64,000 bases of DNA from Aphrocallistes beatrix (Eukaryota; Porifera; Hexactinellida; Sceptrulophora; Aphrocallistidae). Position 1 is the stretch's first letter; every line of letters begins with the position of its first letter. Location: assembly GCA_963281255.1 (NCBI GenBank), contig OY725489.1, forward strand, positions 6,634,523 through 6,698,522. Reading direction: 5' to 3'. The translations under genes were made by a program, and so were the position numbers. Positions 1-11,857 of the stretch are shown piece by piece. The notes beneath the pieces were generated by a model. It did not search any database. It was not told where the DNA came from and saw only the letters and a list, made by a program, of their open reading frames with translations.

Positions 1-1609
1 ATGCTTGACCTACTTGAAATAGGGAGGCGAAAATATACCAACTTTAAACGTCTTTGTAAATCTGAAAATATCATATTCCCATCCTATTCTAAACTAGCAC
101 AATATCGCCATAATGTCAGCCTAACTAATGAGTTAGTATTCGTGCATAATGAGATGAACGTAGCGATCGGCATTGCGGTATCTTATAAAAGCATCCTACA
201 TCATAGTTTAATACGCCTGTTCGAAACACTGCCTCCACTTTCAGATTCCAAATTTCCTTTAACCATCAAAATTGCCGACGGCCTTGATGGCTCAGGATGT
301 CATCAAATTTACAATCAATATGAATTAAACCCAACATCCAGCACAAAAAACTACATCCTATTCGCGTTTAAATTACTCTCCATTTTGGATTCAGATAACA
401 GTCAAGTGTGGATAAATAATATCCCGAATTCACAATTTGGAGTTAGGCTTGTTCTATTAACGGCCCAGAAATAGTCCATCGATAACGTCAAGTTCATCAT
501 GGAAAATATCATCAACCCAGAAGTGAATACCATTGAACAATTGGGTTTACAGTTCCCACAAGGTCACGTCCATGTAAAGATCATTCGAAGCATGCTCGAT
601 GGGAAAATGACTGGGATTTTAAGTGGTGCTGGAGGTGCGCACTGTCAATTATGTACGGCAAATATCAAAGACCTTAAAGACATCGAAATGGTTAGGGCTG
701 GTTTCCCGATTAACAGACATATTTCTGACGCAAAGGAACTGTTTGGATACGTTGATAAGGACGAGTACCTTAGCCTTACTTCTAGCCAAAGGTTGGGAAT
801 AACGCACGAACCAATTTCAGAAATAAACATCATGGCAGCTTCACCGCTTCACAGTTATACATGTGTTTTTCGATGGTATATGCTATTAATATATCATTTA
901 CAAGCTGGAAGATCGACATCGAAGCATATAGAGACTTCAAGAAAATTTTGCAGTGAATTCCTTCTTGAGAAAACTGGTTTAAGGATTGATCAACCTTCAA
1001 GTGATGGTGGAACAACTTCAACAGGAAATGTCGCTAGACAGTGTTTTTTAAATAAAAACAATTTCATATTCCATGCATCCACACTTGTTCCAGCCGAAAT
1101 TAGAGTTGAGTTGGGTCTCATTCAAAATAATCTCTCTGCAATTTTAAGGATCTATAACAGTAGCCAAGAAATCGATACTGAGAAATTAGAAACTCTAGCC
1201 AAAGAAACTTATGAAATCATTCTTACCACCTTTCTTTCCATGGGCAAATATAACACCTTCTCTACACAAGCTACTAGCCCACTGTGCTGAATTGATACGG
1301 GACTGTAACGATGGCTACGGTTTAAAGGAATACTCAGAAGAAGCGGTGGAGGCTTGTCATAAACTAATTCGTCGATTCAGAGAGCATCTCTCCCGAAAAA
1401 ATTCCTTCACGTCTAACATCAAAGATGTATTCATACGTCTTCTTAGCCAGAGCGACCCGCTTCTCTCAAGCTACCGAAGAACTTTAGTTTGTAAGCATTG
1501 TGGTCAAATAGGACATATCAGGAATATGCAATGTAAAGGTAACCGAGTGCCATCTTTAGAGCAGGAAAAACTAGTTGACTCTCTCATGCTCCAAAATCTT
1601 AATATTTAA
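1..1609 (+). pseudogene. RAG1-like (RAG1L/ProtoRAG-type) transposase, 3' part, broken
   Basis: This is the core of a RAG1-family DDE transposase that enters from before the window. Frame 1 runs from base 1 to about 1245 with one TAG at 472-474, then a frameshift near 1240-1255 moves the frame to +2 up to the stop at 1609. Features matching vertebrate RAG1 in order: KLAQYR region; first catalytic Asp in KIADGLDGSG; zinc cysteines in HCQLC (about 650); zinc histidines in SLHKLLAH (about 1270); catalytic Glu in YSEEAVEACHKLIRRF. The tail has a zinc knuckle, CKHCGQIGHIRNMQC, of a type I recall from invertebrate RAG1L C-terminal tails; Transib lacks it as far as I know. The second catalytic Asp should lie at or beside the TAG and I do not see it clearly, so the protein is probably dead. 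No RAG2-like Kelch gene is visible downstream. Family assignment is confident; RAG1L over Transib is likely. Confidence 0.85.
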
Positions 1610-1924
1610 CTTAGTATAAAACCTTAGTATGTCACTTGTAAGCTGTAGTTTAGTTATTTAGGTTATGTATATGCATTTAGAAGCTTACTTTGATCATCTA
1701 TAAATGTGTGTGTGTGAAATTAAAAAAATTAACAAATGTGAAAATTAAATAATGGGTGTGTAAAAAATAAAATGACGTCATAGCTCAAAACTCTGAAGCC
1801 ATACAAGTATTTTTAGTTCACTAATTAATTACTAGGTATGTATAACCCATAGGTAAATAATACATTTTATAGCTCTATCTGATCAGGAAATACCAACTAC
1901 CTCTGAAGGGCTCAAATAAACCAC
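1610..1924. other. Non-coding stretch after the RAG1-like gene
   Basis: AT-rich with a short GT run and no convincing gene. A CACTGTG heptamer at about 1922 lies where a RAG-transposon end could be, but no partner end or target duplication is visible. Confidence 0.4.
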
Positions 1925-1926
1925 TG

Positions 1927-3893
1927 TGCCCCGCTTCTTCCCCCGCCTCTAACGCCCCCGCTTCTTCCCCTGCTTCTAACGCCCCCGCTTCTGCCCCCAC
2001 CTCCAATGCCCCCACCACCTCTCCTGCCTCCCTCCCTCTCAAGAATATGTTTCTAGATTTAAAATAAATATTTAATACTGAATAGCAAGCAAATAAATTT
2101 ATATCTACTGAACACTCGTTTCTAATAGTTTTAATAATTAGTAACTTTCCAAGGAACCAAAGTGTTCGGATAACCGAGGATATGCACTGTCTTGATCCAA
2201 GAGAAGTATACTAATTAAAATTGGTGATGAGGCTCACAAAATATTTGAAATATTTTATATTTGTTCTGGCCTTATATTATATATTTACATGTTTTTTCAT
2301 TGGTAAGAGAGATCCACAGCGATCTCTGAACCTAATTCTGCATCCCCTACCATCTAACTACAACACCTTTTACCTGCATCCTGACTGCCTTCTGAATGGC
2401 AGTAGCAGTAAGTTCGTAACTCTAGCTACCTCCTTCATTGCAACTTCAGATCGTCTCTCCGACCTAGAGAAGCTGCACCGCCACAACGCACAGCTCAACT
2501 TTCTCCTAACGACTCAGTTCCCGTCTCTCCTGCCTTCGTCAACTTCGTCATATTCACAGATGATTCAGAATGGGTTCGGCTGATCAGAGCTGAGTGCCAG
2601 TGTCACTCCCTGTCCCATACCCCCAACCCCGACCCCCTCTCCCCCTCTCCTCCGAGACTTGCTGCAGGCGGTGGACTGGTTTCTCCATTTGTTATTAGTC
2701 AAAAAACTTCTACCAAAAGTAATTAATCACTTGACCATTGGGAGGGTGTGAGAAGCTCCATGGGGAGGCGAATAATTTAGGTGGAAGAAATCCCCTTGTG
2801 GAGTTGAAGGTGTTGGGTTATAGACACCCGGGGCTGTGAATACCCCAAGTGGCTGGTTGTGTATCTGGCCGGTTTGGTCGGAGAGTTTCGCACGGCTGGA
2901 GTGCGTCCTGCAGACAGGGGGACGTGCTGCAGTCACATTTTCTCAGTCCCACTGTAATTCCAAATGAAAGGAACATAAATTTCAATTATGGTATCAATGT
3001 TCGTTACTAGACCAGGCTTGGAGTACAGTTTACCTCTAAACAGTACAGGGAGCTCCGATTCATCCAAAATGCAGATATCAGATGTATAAATAAATGATCT
3101 ACATATATCATTGCCGACTCAAAGCCAAATAATCTACAATCAATTAGTTAGAAATATTATTGATCTCTCACATGTGAAGCATTTGGACCATGGATAAGAA
3201 CAATTGGCTTTGGAAAGTATTTTACTTTATCATCATTCGTCATTGGACCATGGATAAATGACAAATTATATTTCCCGCTTCTGTATCTGAATGATCTTTT
3301 CATTCATTATCAGTATAAATATAATGAAGATTTAACTCCAAACCCCTTGTAAATCGTTAAGGACCCCTTTTCTAACCTTCCTGTAGAAAGAAAATAAACT
3401 TGAAAATTTGAAAAAAAATTCTTTATATACAAATAATAGTAGTATACGGGAGCGTTAAGTAACTCTAGGCGCCCGCAGGGCGACTCTGTGGACACGCAGT
3501 GTCCGCAAGCCGCGCAGCGCAAGCAAGCGAAGCATGTTTGTATATAATATATGGCCAGAACAAATATAAAATATTTCAAATATTTTCTTAGCCTCATCAC
3601 TAATTTTTATTGAGTGTACTTTTCTCGGATCAAGACAGTGCATATCCTCGGTTATCCGAACACTTTGGTTCCTTGGAAAGTTACTATTTATTAAAACTAT
3701 TAGAAACGAGTGTTCGGTTGATAGAAATTTATTTGCTTGCTATTCCGTATTAAATATTTATTTTTTATCTAGAAACAGATTCTTGAGTTTTGGGAGGGAG
3801 GCTGCGGCGTTAGAGGCAAGGGCAGAAGCGGAGGCAAAGGCAGAAGCGGGGGCGGAAGAGGGGGCAGAAGAGAGAGGGAGGAGGAGGGGAAGA
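1927..3893. repeat. Large inverted-repeat (foldback) element, about 2 kb
   Basis: The left arm (about 1927-2292) is the near reverse complement of the right arm (about 3538-3893). The outer parts are GC-rich (CCCCGCTTCTNCC repeats). The inner parts share GAACCAAAGTGTTCGGATAA and AAATATTTGAAATATTTTAT. The arms stop matching near 2292/3538, where the right arm runs into a GC-hairpin block (3469-3535). The middle (2300-3460) has no recognisable gene. Short open frames in the two arms are mirror copies and are not treated as genes. I cannot define the ends exactly or see a target duplication. Confidence 0.75.
3469..3535 (+). repeat. Degenerate GC triple-hairpin block
   Basis: Same three-hairpin module as at 43452-43530 and elsewhere: a GCGCCC/GGGCG hairpin, a GGACAC/GTGTCC hairpin and the CGCAGCGCAAGCAAGCGAAGC segment. 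The loops here are GCA instead of AAA or TTT while the stems are kept. Confidence 0.7.
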
Positions 3894-4044
3894 ATGTGAG
3901 TTTTTAATCTTCTAAATTAAGCAATAAATTTTATATTTTACTGCAACTCCTAGTATAGTAGTTGTCATGATCAATATGGAACGTCGTACTTCACTCGTTA
4001 TTGGAAATTATATTGAACTAATTTGGACCAATTTGGGCCATATA

Positions 4045-4212
4045 CACTAAGCGGACAAAAGTATTTCAAAACTATTCTTTCCCATACAAATAATGCTAAA
4101 ATGTGTCTATTCATGAAGACAGTTACTTCTAAACGGTATGGGATATAGCTAATTGGATTACAGATCCGAATAATACGCATTCAAATTAGTCACAGATTAA
4201 TTTTTCTAATTA
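4045..4212. mobile_element. Truncated Tc1/mariner-type MITE
   Basis: Starts CACTAAGCGGACAAAAGTAT next to TA and matches the left third of the complete copy at 23797-24275. The right part and right TIR are missing. Confidence 0.75.
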
Positions 4213-4990
4213 ATATATTGTACAGAAACCTCTGGCTAATAAGATTCGCTTTGAAAGTAAACGCACATACGCACATGCGATTTGAGGCTAAAAAGTATAT
4301 ACCAGATCGAGTTTTACCAAGAATCGGCATTACATTTATACAAGGATCCAATGTATACTGTAATCATTCGAAATGGGCTTTATTGGGGAGTCTTGTTTCA
4401 CAACCATGTGCTCCTGGTTCCATGTTTTTCCAAATTTCTGAGTTGGGGTTGAGTTGAGGTTGAAAAATAGACAACTTGACAATTGATCCAGAATGAAAAT
4501 CTCTCATTTGAACTTGGTTTACGCCACTTCAATGCCTATTTATAACACATGTGCGTAACTTAAAATTATATATTTTATGTATAGACACATAAATAGATAT
4601 GTAGATAGTATATAGATACTTATATAATCTTTCTCTGTCACCAAGATGCAACAATTAGCTAATTCCGCTGTATCAATTTGCTATGATCCAGACAACTAAA
4701 TGAAAGCGATCACTTTATGTCTTGGACGCCTGTGACTTGCCTACTTCACGTACTAGCAAGAACGTAAGTTTAATTTATTAATAAAACTATTGCTGTGTAC
4801 TGAAAAAATCCCAAATTCCAATGTTAGGACAAATTCCAATCTTAGAGATAGTCGTTTCCACAAATACATGATGATGCTACTTTCTAAAAAGATTGAATTC
4901 TGTGCAGGAAAATCACAAAAATCACAATCTTCCCCCCTGCGGCCTCCTGCTGTTGTGATGCACTTGTATTGTTCTGAGAATTCTCATTTC
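4213..4990. other. Unassigned stretch
   Basis: No gene, repeat or RNA recognised. Short open frames at 4218-4457 and 4790-4993 have no family features. Confidence 0.4.
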
Positions 4991-5331
4991 TAGTGCAGCT
5001 CCTATTATAGGAGATTCTTAATTGTATGGACGGTGTTGAACGCACGTCTGCGTGATCTTGGAAAACAATTATGATAAAATTTAATCATATTTTCACACCT
5101 TTTTATGTAGACGTGTATTTTCCGCTAGATAAGAAATCTCAACGGCTAATAAGCCTGTATGTAATTTAGTAAAAGTAGTATTTGATATGCGCACTTATTG
5201 TGAAAATATTTTGGATCCCCATGGGGTTCATAATGATATGCGACCCTGACTGTATTTTTCCAATTTCGATACTATTATTCACTGTTTTTGTGGTGCTTTT
5301 CTATCGGTATGTCGACCGATATTTTTTATAT
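4991..5331 (+). mobile_element. Helentron/Helitron2-like non-autonomous element
   Basis: Begins TAGTGCAGCTCCTAT followed by a short hairpin (CCTATTATAGG) and ends with the hairpin TATCGGTATGTCGACCGATA before a T run. Same family as the nested copy at 32628-33289. An end-specific terminal hairpin next to a T-rich target fits Helentron-type elements. The inverted copy of the 5' end before the hairpin is weak here. Confidence 0.55.
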
Positions 5332-5451
5332 TAGTGAAGCAGTTTCAAATTCACAGGGCTAGATTGATGCATAGATATTTATTATAGTATAAATGAGCAA
5401 ACAAGTATATCATACTATTCTAATGGTGGAATGCTACTACAGAAACGATAG

Positions 5452-7746
5452 TTATACAGCTTCTACACAGGACTCGAATTCCAATTCACATTTCCTACAG
5501 ATATAAGGATCATCTCCCACGTCCTTTAGACTGGTATTGACGCATCCACAGTGAAACCATTTCAGGCAGAACTCCCAACCTAACCAGTCATCATTCGCCC
5601 TCTTTCCCCCGGTTGGGCAGTCGTGTTGTTCACATTCCTCGCAAACTGTTTCAGAGTCATCAGGGTTCACACTCGTGGAAGGTAATTCTTTCATGGCAAC
5701 AGATGAGAGCTCAGTACCAAAAACTCCAGATTTATAGGTCGTAGTATCCTTTTCACGTCTACGCCTATAGGATTCTGCTGCAATGAATTGGGATTTGAGA
5801 ACTCTCCGACGCCTCTTTTGAGTAGCCATAACGGCTTTAAGTTTACAGCGGTACCTTTCTTTATCCATCGATGCTAGGTGTTCAAGAGATATATACGGCT
5901 ACATTGTACATGTTGATGTGACAAAATAGCTGCGAGCATCATTGAACCTTCATTGAAAGTGCGCACAGCAATAGCAGCAGTAGCTTGAAGTGACTTTTGT
6001 CCTACACGTTTTGTCTTTGAAGCATTATGCCATACAACTGAATGTAGCGACTCATTACAGTTCTGTATTAATCCCATTGTCAGAGCGGAACACATTTCAA
6101 TGCTTGCAAATTTCTTGAAAACATCTTCCAGGCGCGATTACTCGTCTTTATTCAGATAGGGTTGTCGGAGTATGGGAGGTGGATGAGAGGTATTCTCAGC
6201 TGAAATTGCGAGGCCCTTTTGAAAGTACACCAGGATTCTTTTGAGTGTGGGCAACGATCGTGCTCCTCGAACAAATGATTCATCAGTGTGTAAAGGGCGT
6301 TTTGAATGTCTAGTGGTTTTCTGCCTCTGTTCTTGCCAATAACAAGAGCGTATAGATGAGCAATTCTCTCGACTTTAGATGCGGGTATTGGCTTGGAGGG
6401 CATTGTTTTCGTAGTTGTCTTCTTCTTTTTGAGGTGTTTCTTTAATCGTTTTTGCGTGTGCCCAAGACATTCCTCTTTCCGGATAACGGATAACAACTGA
6501 TCTACCCCAGATTTCTTTTGCAGCAGAAGATTCCATCGCCTGACTTGTTCCAGAGAAGTTAGCTGTTCATTCGCTCGAATGTTTCTCCCAGTATTCACTG
6601 TATTCCTCTGGGTTTTCTTTCTTACGTTTTCCGTACATCTGATACATTTGTTACACACGCGTTCGTAAAGGACGTAGTCAAGGACTTTCCCCGTTTTGAC
6701 TTCAATAGCCCCGGCGAATCCTTGATTACTAAAATGCCGCGCCTGTGCTAAGATCCGTCAAAGCCCACCGCGCATACCTTGCAACCAGGAATATTAGATG
6801 ACTCAGCTTTGGCTCTCACTTCTTTTGCTATCAAGTACATGGATTGCTGGCATATTTTATCTGTAGAAAGGACCAATTGCTCGAATAGAAACTTGGACAT
6901 TCTATGCCAGGTATTTTGTATATCAAGGAGGTTGCAGGTCAGTCGAAAATCACTCCAGCTCATAGAAGTACAGTGTGCTGCTAGTAAAGCTCTAACGTTG
7001 CCTCAGACTTTTTCCGGCAAAGCATTTGAGGGTCGTTCACGGCTTCATTAGGTTTCATTCCAACCGGACAGGATGTGGGAAATTTAGCAAGCACAAGATG
7101 GCAGCGACTGCATTTCAACAAGAGATATGATTGTAACCCATCACGAAAAGAGTATTGATACAGATTCAATTTACCATTGCAGTGTGCCTCAGTGAATCTC
7201 AAAAGGAAAAATTACGTACTCAGTATATTGATATCAATTATTTCCGAGCCATGAGGAACGTAGAGATCACGAAATGATTGAGCTCCATCCTTCTGTACCA
7301 TAATACTGAGGCGTTTATTGGGCTGAGGAAACTTCACTTGCTGTAATAGTGTTTTAGATTTCGGAGTGCTAGTAGGAAGGGGTAATCGCTTTGTGGTGGA
7401 TGGTGTCAAAGTAGATTTTCTTTTGACTCCCTCACCCTTCCGAAACCTCCCAGTGTTGAGTTTATGTCCTCGCTTTTCTGTATGTCCTGGGGTAGCTGGT
7501 GCCGTGTTATCCGAATCTTCGGATGTCTGCGAAGAGAGGGCAACTTGAGAGAATAGATCCGAGCTCGGCAGGCGTGGATGTAGCTGGTGTTAAATCAGTT
7601 GGGATTGTTAGGACTTTGAAAATGAAATCACCTTCATTATCTGACCCATTTGACTCCATGCTAGATTCCAAATCAGCCGGAATGCAAACCTTCGGGAGAT
7701 CTTTGCTGCGAAATGTAGAAATAGTTTCTTGTTCTGAAGAAGACAT
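5452..7746 (-). pseudogene. Mutator-like transposase with C-terminal PHD-like finger, decayed
   Basis: Read on the minus strand, consecutive frame-broken blocks match the animal 'Mutator-like transposase' type (Pfam Mutator, PF20700 from memory). An acidic N-terminus (7746-7507) is followed by a zinc-binding block with LLLKCSRCHLVLAKFP (about 7100). The first catalytic region is VCAVGFDGS, broken by a stop at about 6748 where a Trp is usual. Next come HDRCPHSKESWCTF (about 6220), NCNESLHSVVWHNASKTKRVG (split across about 6000-6060), then a basic stretch KRRRRVL. The last block (about 5640-5460) has CEECEQHDC, WLGWEFCLKWFHCGC and YICRKC, a C4HC3 layout typical of a PHD finger. Several stops and frame changes mean it is not functional. 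I could not identify its terminal repeats. Confidence 0.75.
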
Positions 7747-8160
7747 TTTTTGAATTAGTTATGGCATTAATTATTTCCATACTTAAATTGATTTGGTGTA
7801 ACTCGTTAAAATTAACTACAGTTGTAGTGCCCATAATTGTTCGACTTCACATGCTAATAATAGAACAATGTAGTTTCTTGTATTGTGGTGATAGAATTCA
7901 AAATATAGCTAGCCATGTACAGTACACATGCACATGCTGATATTTTTAGAATTTTGCCAATTATAGATGGTGTTTGCATTTCTCAATTTCTTACTAACCT
8001 AAATTCCAATTACACTTGATTGTAGCATGCTTACATATCTACTGTTATGTGTGCATTGCTATTGTGACATATTGTTGTCTGGGATGGAAAATGGAACCTT
8101 GAATGGGGCACCTCCCAATAACGCGCACCCTTATGTGGTCGGTAAAGAACCTTTTTGTTC
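7747..8160. other. Unassigned stretch
   Basis: AT-rich, no gene or repeat recognised. It may hold the 5' end of the Mutator-like element, but I see no inverted partner. Confidence 0.35.
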
Positions 8161-8168
8161 GCATAAAA

Positions 8169-8369
8169 CAGTGGTTCCCAACCCCTTTTACCTCGTGCAC
8201 CTCCTGACACCTAAAAATTATTTTGTGCACCCCAGGACCTATGCCAGGATCTAGGAGTAAAATGCATATAATTTCAAAAATAATTCTGTTAAAAATGCTC
8301 AAAATTCAGTTTTAATCCTTGTCCCGTGCACCGCTAGGGGGTTCATGCATCCCAGTTTGGGAACGGCTG
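8169..8369. mobile_element. hAT MITE with perfect 8-bp target duplication
   Basis: Starts CAGTGGTTCCCAACCCC and ends with the imperfect inverse (GTTTGGGAACGGCTG). It is flanked by the identical 8-bp duplication GCATAAAA at 8161-8168 and 8370-8377. An 8-bp duplication and CAGTGGTTCCCAAC ends are typical of hAT elements. It has no coding capacity. Confidence 0.9.
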
Positions 8370-8689
8370 GCATAAAATATGTTGAAATACTGTTAATCTA
8401 AACACCATCAAGCATATTTATCTATCTATTTTTGTTGATTATATTTGTAAACGCCTAAATTTGTAGCCATTTGTGGTCCAGTGACTTTTGATAATTGTTT
8501 GGGGAAATGAGCACGGTTGGACATGTTTAGCATGCTTTTTGTGGTGATTATGTAGACCAAAAGGGATGAATTTGAAATAGACGACATTTATTCTGAGAAA
8601 GTCTCTCGACCCTGTGTCTGTGGATCAAAACAAATTATTGCATTCTTGCATTTTGGACGAAATACCCTATTCACAAATCATTGTCAAAT

Positions 8690-8830
8690 TTAGACCCAGC
8701 GGAGTCGCAAGAGGGATCACTCGATAGTGTTCAAACAAGTTTTAAGAATTGAATGTTGTCACATTCCTATGCTGCTATGATGTTGCTAGAGGGCTAAGTT
8801 TGCCGAATAAGACGACTTGTATACAAAGTC
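8690..8830 (-). repeat. Repeat matching the flanks of the MITE at 63258
   Basis: The reverse complement, containing CTAGCAACATCATAGCAGCA, matches the sequence on both sides of the MITE at 63258-63955. It carries one copy of ATCATAGC where that locus carries two, so it is a related empty site. Confidence 0.75.
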
Positions 8831-9035
8831 ATTTGTCGCATTTGTGGCTGCAAATATCTGATGGGTCTACTCTCAGTGTCCGAATAAACTGACCCCCGCT
8901 TAGTAATTAATGTTTTTTTCTAGCCCCCCTCCCCCGTTTATTAAATCTCGTAATTTGACTTTGAAAGTTTTACCAAAAAATGGTTTTTATCGCATGTAGT
9001 ATTTCATCAATTATCTTCTATCTGCAATCAATAGA

Positions 9036-10230
9036 ATATTTTATTTCTTATCCTAGATAATATGTTGAGATTACTGTGTGATACATCAAATAATTTCAAA
9101 TCAACCCTCCCGTATAACCACTCGAGTATACTTACAAGCTCCTCTCAAAAATGTTATAGATTTAAAATGCGAATTCCATGGAAAATCCAAGGAAATTAGT
9201 GGTGTCTTTTATACTCAGGTCTGTGCATGCCACTTGCGCCATGCCGGACTCCAGCACTCATTTTAGAACTGTGCTACAATATTACATAGGATCATAGATC
9301 CAATATAATAATATATGAAGCAAACAAATGGTATTATGTACGTCTAGTGATATTATGACTATTTTATCAACAAGTACTTTATTATAATAATAGTTATACT
9401 ATGTACTAATAGTTATAAAGTAATAGCAATGAATCACATGATTGTTACATACATACAAAATCTACTCCAAGTAAGTGAGTATCTCTAATTGTGGATAGTC
9501 GAGCATTTTATCTGCTGGCAAATACTGTTACTTGAATTTTTCTTCACTTTGCTCGAATATTAGCTTCGGTGGATTCCACCGGAAAGCTTTACCATATTGT
9601 TTAACATGCTCTTTGTATGCATGAAACTGGTCACATCCAAATTCTTGCATGAATTGTTCATCAGTCTAGGACGCGAATATGTCTATCCAATAATCAGAAT
9701 GATGGCGTCTACGACGGATATGGGTAGTCAATGTATTTCGTTCTGTTCGGAATGTAAGCTGGAGCTGTTTACTCTCGCCTCCACTCCAGATGTGTTCGAT
9801 GACGTCTCTGCACAAGTGAATATTCTTTTGGCCGGCTCTCTTCTCAATTATTATGTTCTGATTGCACTCCCCAATTCGTAACTTTCCTGGCACGAACTGG
9901 ATATCATCAGTAGGGAGGAAGTTACATGCACGTTGATATGTACTCATTTTTCACAACATTTTATTAGACATTTTCAGATTTATTTTGTAGAATGACTTTT
10001 ATTATTTTACTTCCTCTGGATGCGTAATTTGAGCACATTTATCGTATTTATCTCTATTTAATAGCTATCCATATGCATTTGTAATTGTACGTTGTGTTTC
10101 TGTGTATGAGTGTTGCTAAATTTAGACATGTTCTATAGATGTAATATATCTATTTTTAGACTAAACTAGCTTTTTTGTTGTTAATTTCAATGCCTAATAC
10201 GTAGCAACCGGTTACACGTATCTATATTTG
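9036..10230 (-). repeat. About 1.1-kb interspersed repeat, copy 1
   Basis: Matches 59440-60488 in inverse orientation through most of its length. Shared landmarks are the ORF described separately, AAGCTAGTTTAGTCTAAAAA near one end, and GATGTATCACAC and GGAGCTTGTAA near the other. This copy has about 90 extra bases near 9620-9715. No terminal inverted repeats or target duplication could be fixed. Confidence 0.8.
9666..9947 (-). CDS. Unknown 93-aa protein carried by the repeat
   Basis: Starts MSTYQRACN and is conserved in the second repeat copy (59682 onward) at about nine tenths of residues over 75 positions. Most differences are conservative, which suggests past selection on the protein. Visible features: FVPGKLRIGECNQNIII, EKRAGQKNIHL and VIEHIWSGGESKQLQLTF, a pattern of short alternating beta-like strands, with no signal peptide or membrane segment. 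Its later part (THIRRRRHHSDYWIDIF) is absent from copy 2. I do not recognise the family. The spacing loosely resembles a PC4-type fold, but this is too weak to use. Confidence 0.45.
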   Translation of the reverse strand: MSTYQRACNFLPTDDIQFVPGKLRIGECNQNIIIEKRAGQKNIHLCRDVIEHIWSGGESKQLQLTFRTERNTLTTHIRRRRHHSDYWIDIFAS

Positions 10231-10239
10231 CGACTATTA

Positions 10240-11850
10240 ATTAATTAATTGATTATCCCAGTTTGCTTCCAGCTTTATCATGCAATCTCCATCCAGACAG
10301 ACATCCAATAAAAGCAGCGGCGTTTTAATTAACTAAGTGAATGTAAATAATCTACACAGCTTAAATTGCTCTACTCAAGTATCATACTTGTTTCCATGAT
10401 TTGAGTTGTCATAACAATGTATATCATCATCAAGATTCGTGTTCATGCATATTTTACTTTGTTTATGTAACTAGTTTCAAAACTCTGGAATGTGCGAATA
10501 GGCAGCAATATATATTTGCAAGTTCACTGAATAGGCTCAACAATTTCACTAAAAAGGTTTGCTAGATTCGACTGCCAAATATTTCCAGTTCCAGACGTTA
10601 TCCTAACATATTTACTTTCCACTCGCTCCCAAGTAAATATTCTTATAACCGAAGCGAAGATCGGTAGAAATAGGAAACTGGTGGTAGGAAAGACCGCAAG
10701 GTAAGAAAGATCACACGGGGCCCAATCCTGTCACGAGGCATGTGATGAAGCTGAAATCTGTCAATTAGGAGACTCGGATAAGATATACACAATCACAGGT
10801 TGGAAATTCTTTTTTATTTTTCAGTTATTTCTGTAATGTAGAAGTATTACACGACCATCTCCGTATAATATGGAATATAGATACTGCTAAATCAGATGGA
10901 TTCCTTTCTGTAATTATATTTATGAGCCTAATACATGAACACAACCGAAATGTTTGTTGTATTCTACAGTGGCATACCTCAACGGTCAAAAAAGGAGTTC
11001 AGTTCTCAAATAAGGGCTCGGCAGGATTTTCTTTGTAGGTCAGGAACAACTCACAAAGCTGATTTATGGTCCCCGAGTTGAGCTGTCTATTTGTTGACTC
11101 CGGTGATGGACTAGTCGCCTCACGAATTCCTGTGCACAATTGTTGCACAATGCGATCAAACGTTTGTATCATGCTTGTTTCCATGATTACCAGTCATAAC
11201 AATGTTATCATCATCATCATCTTCAAGATTCGTGTTCTTGCATATTTTACTTTCTTTACGTAACTAGTTCCGGAACTCTGAAATCTTTATATTACTTGTA
11301 TTATACTACTTACTTTTATTTATTCTTATACTGTCATTAACATGAAAATAGATGGTTAAAGTAGTGTTTTATTTTGAATTGTTCCATTTTAGTTTGCCGA
11401 CTATACTATGTATAGTGGTCAACTTTTGAGATGACTGTCTCCCTATATTTATTTTCCTCCATAACGGGAATGCCAAAGTGCAAGAAGAATGAAGTTTGAC
11501 AAAAGGTGTGACCTGTTTACCGGCAGATAAGGTCGGATACTGTACGATTTCAACAATTATATATACTGATTCCTATTAATAAGAATTTTCATTTTTGATT
11601 TACACATAAACACACATAGACAAAACAATTTGGTGTCATAATGAAACCAAAAGATAGTTGAGAAGTTTGAAACATAGTTCATCGATCCCCTATGGACTTT
11701 TTGAAAGGAGTTGCTCACAGATTTACGCTTAGCTAATTAATTTAAATCTTTCACACATTTTCCCATGCACTTTTAGTCTCACTTGATATTTGTAATCCTT
11801 TAACAGCATTAAATACAATGTTATCAACAACTAATACTGTAAGATAGTTT
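10240..11850. other. AT-rich region with old internal duplications
   Basis: No gene recognised. Two diverged duplications are visible. About 10390-10495 matches 11172-11285 (shared TTCGTGTTC and GCATATTTTACTTT). About 10700-10860 matches 12225-12410 (shared GCATGTGATG, CAATCACAGGTTGG). A small minus-strand frame (10999-11184) has no family features. Confidence 0.5.
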
Positions 11851-11857
11851 ACAGTTT

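Noticed and set aside
1922..1928. CACTGTG as a RAG-transposon terminal heptamer
   Set aside because: A 7-mer is expected by chance, no nonamer-like or inverted partner is visible, and the other end lies outside the window.
2221..2583. ORF starting in the left arm of the 2-kb foldback element
   Set aside because: The N-terminal part recurs in the opposite arm as palindrome sequence; the remainder has no recognisable family.
5452..5868. PHD-like ORF as a RAG2-like partner of the RAG1-like gene
   Set aside because: No Kelch repeats; the upstream blocks on the same strand are Mutator-like transposase, and its conserved basic region directly precedes the PHD part.
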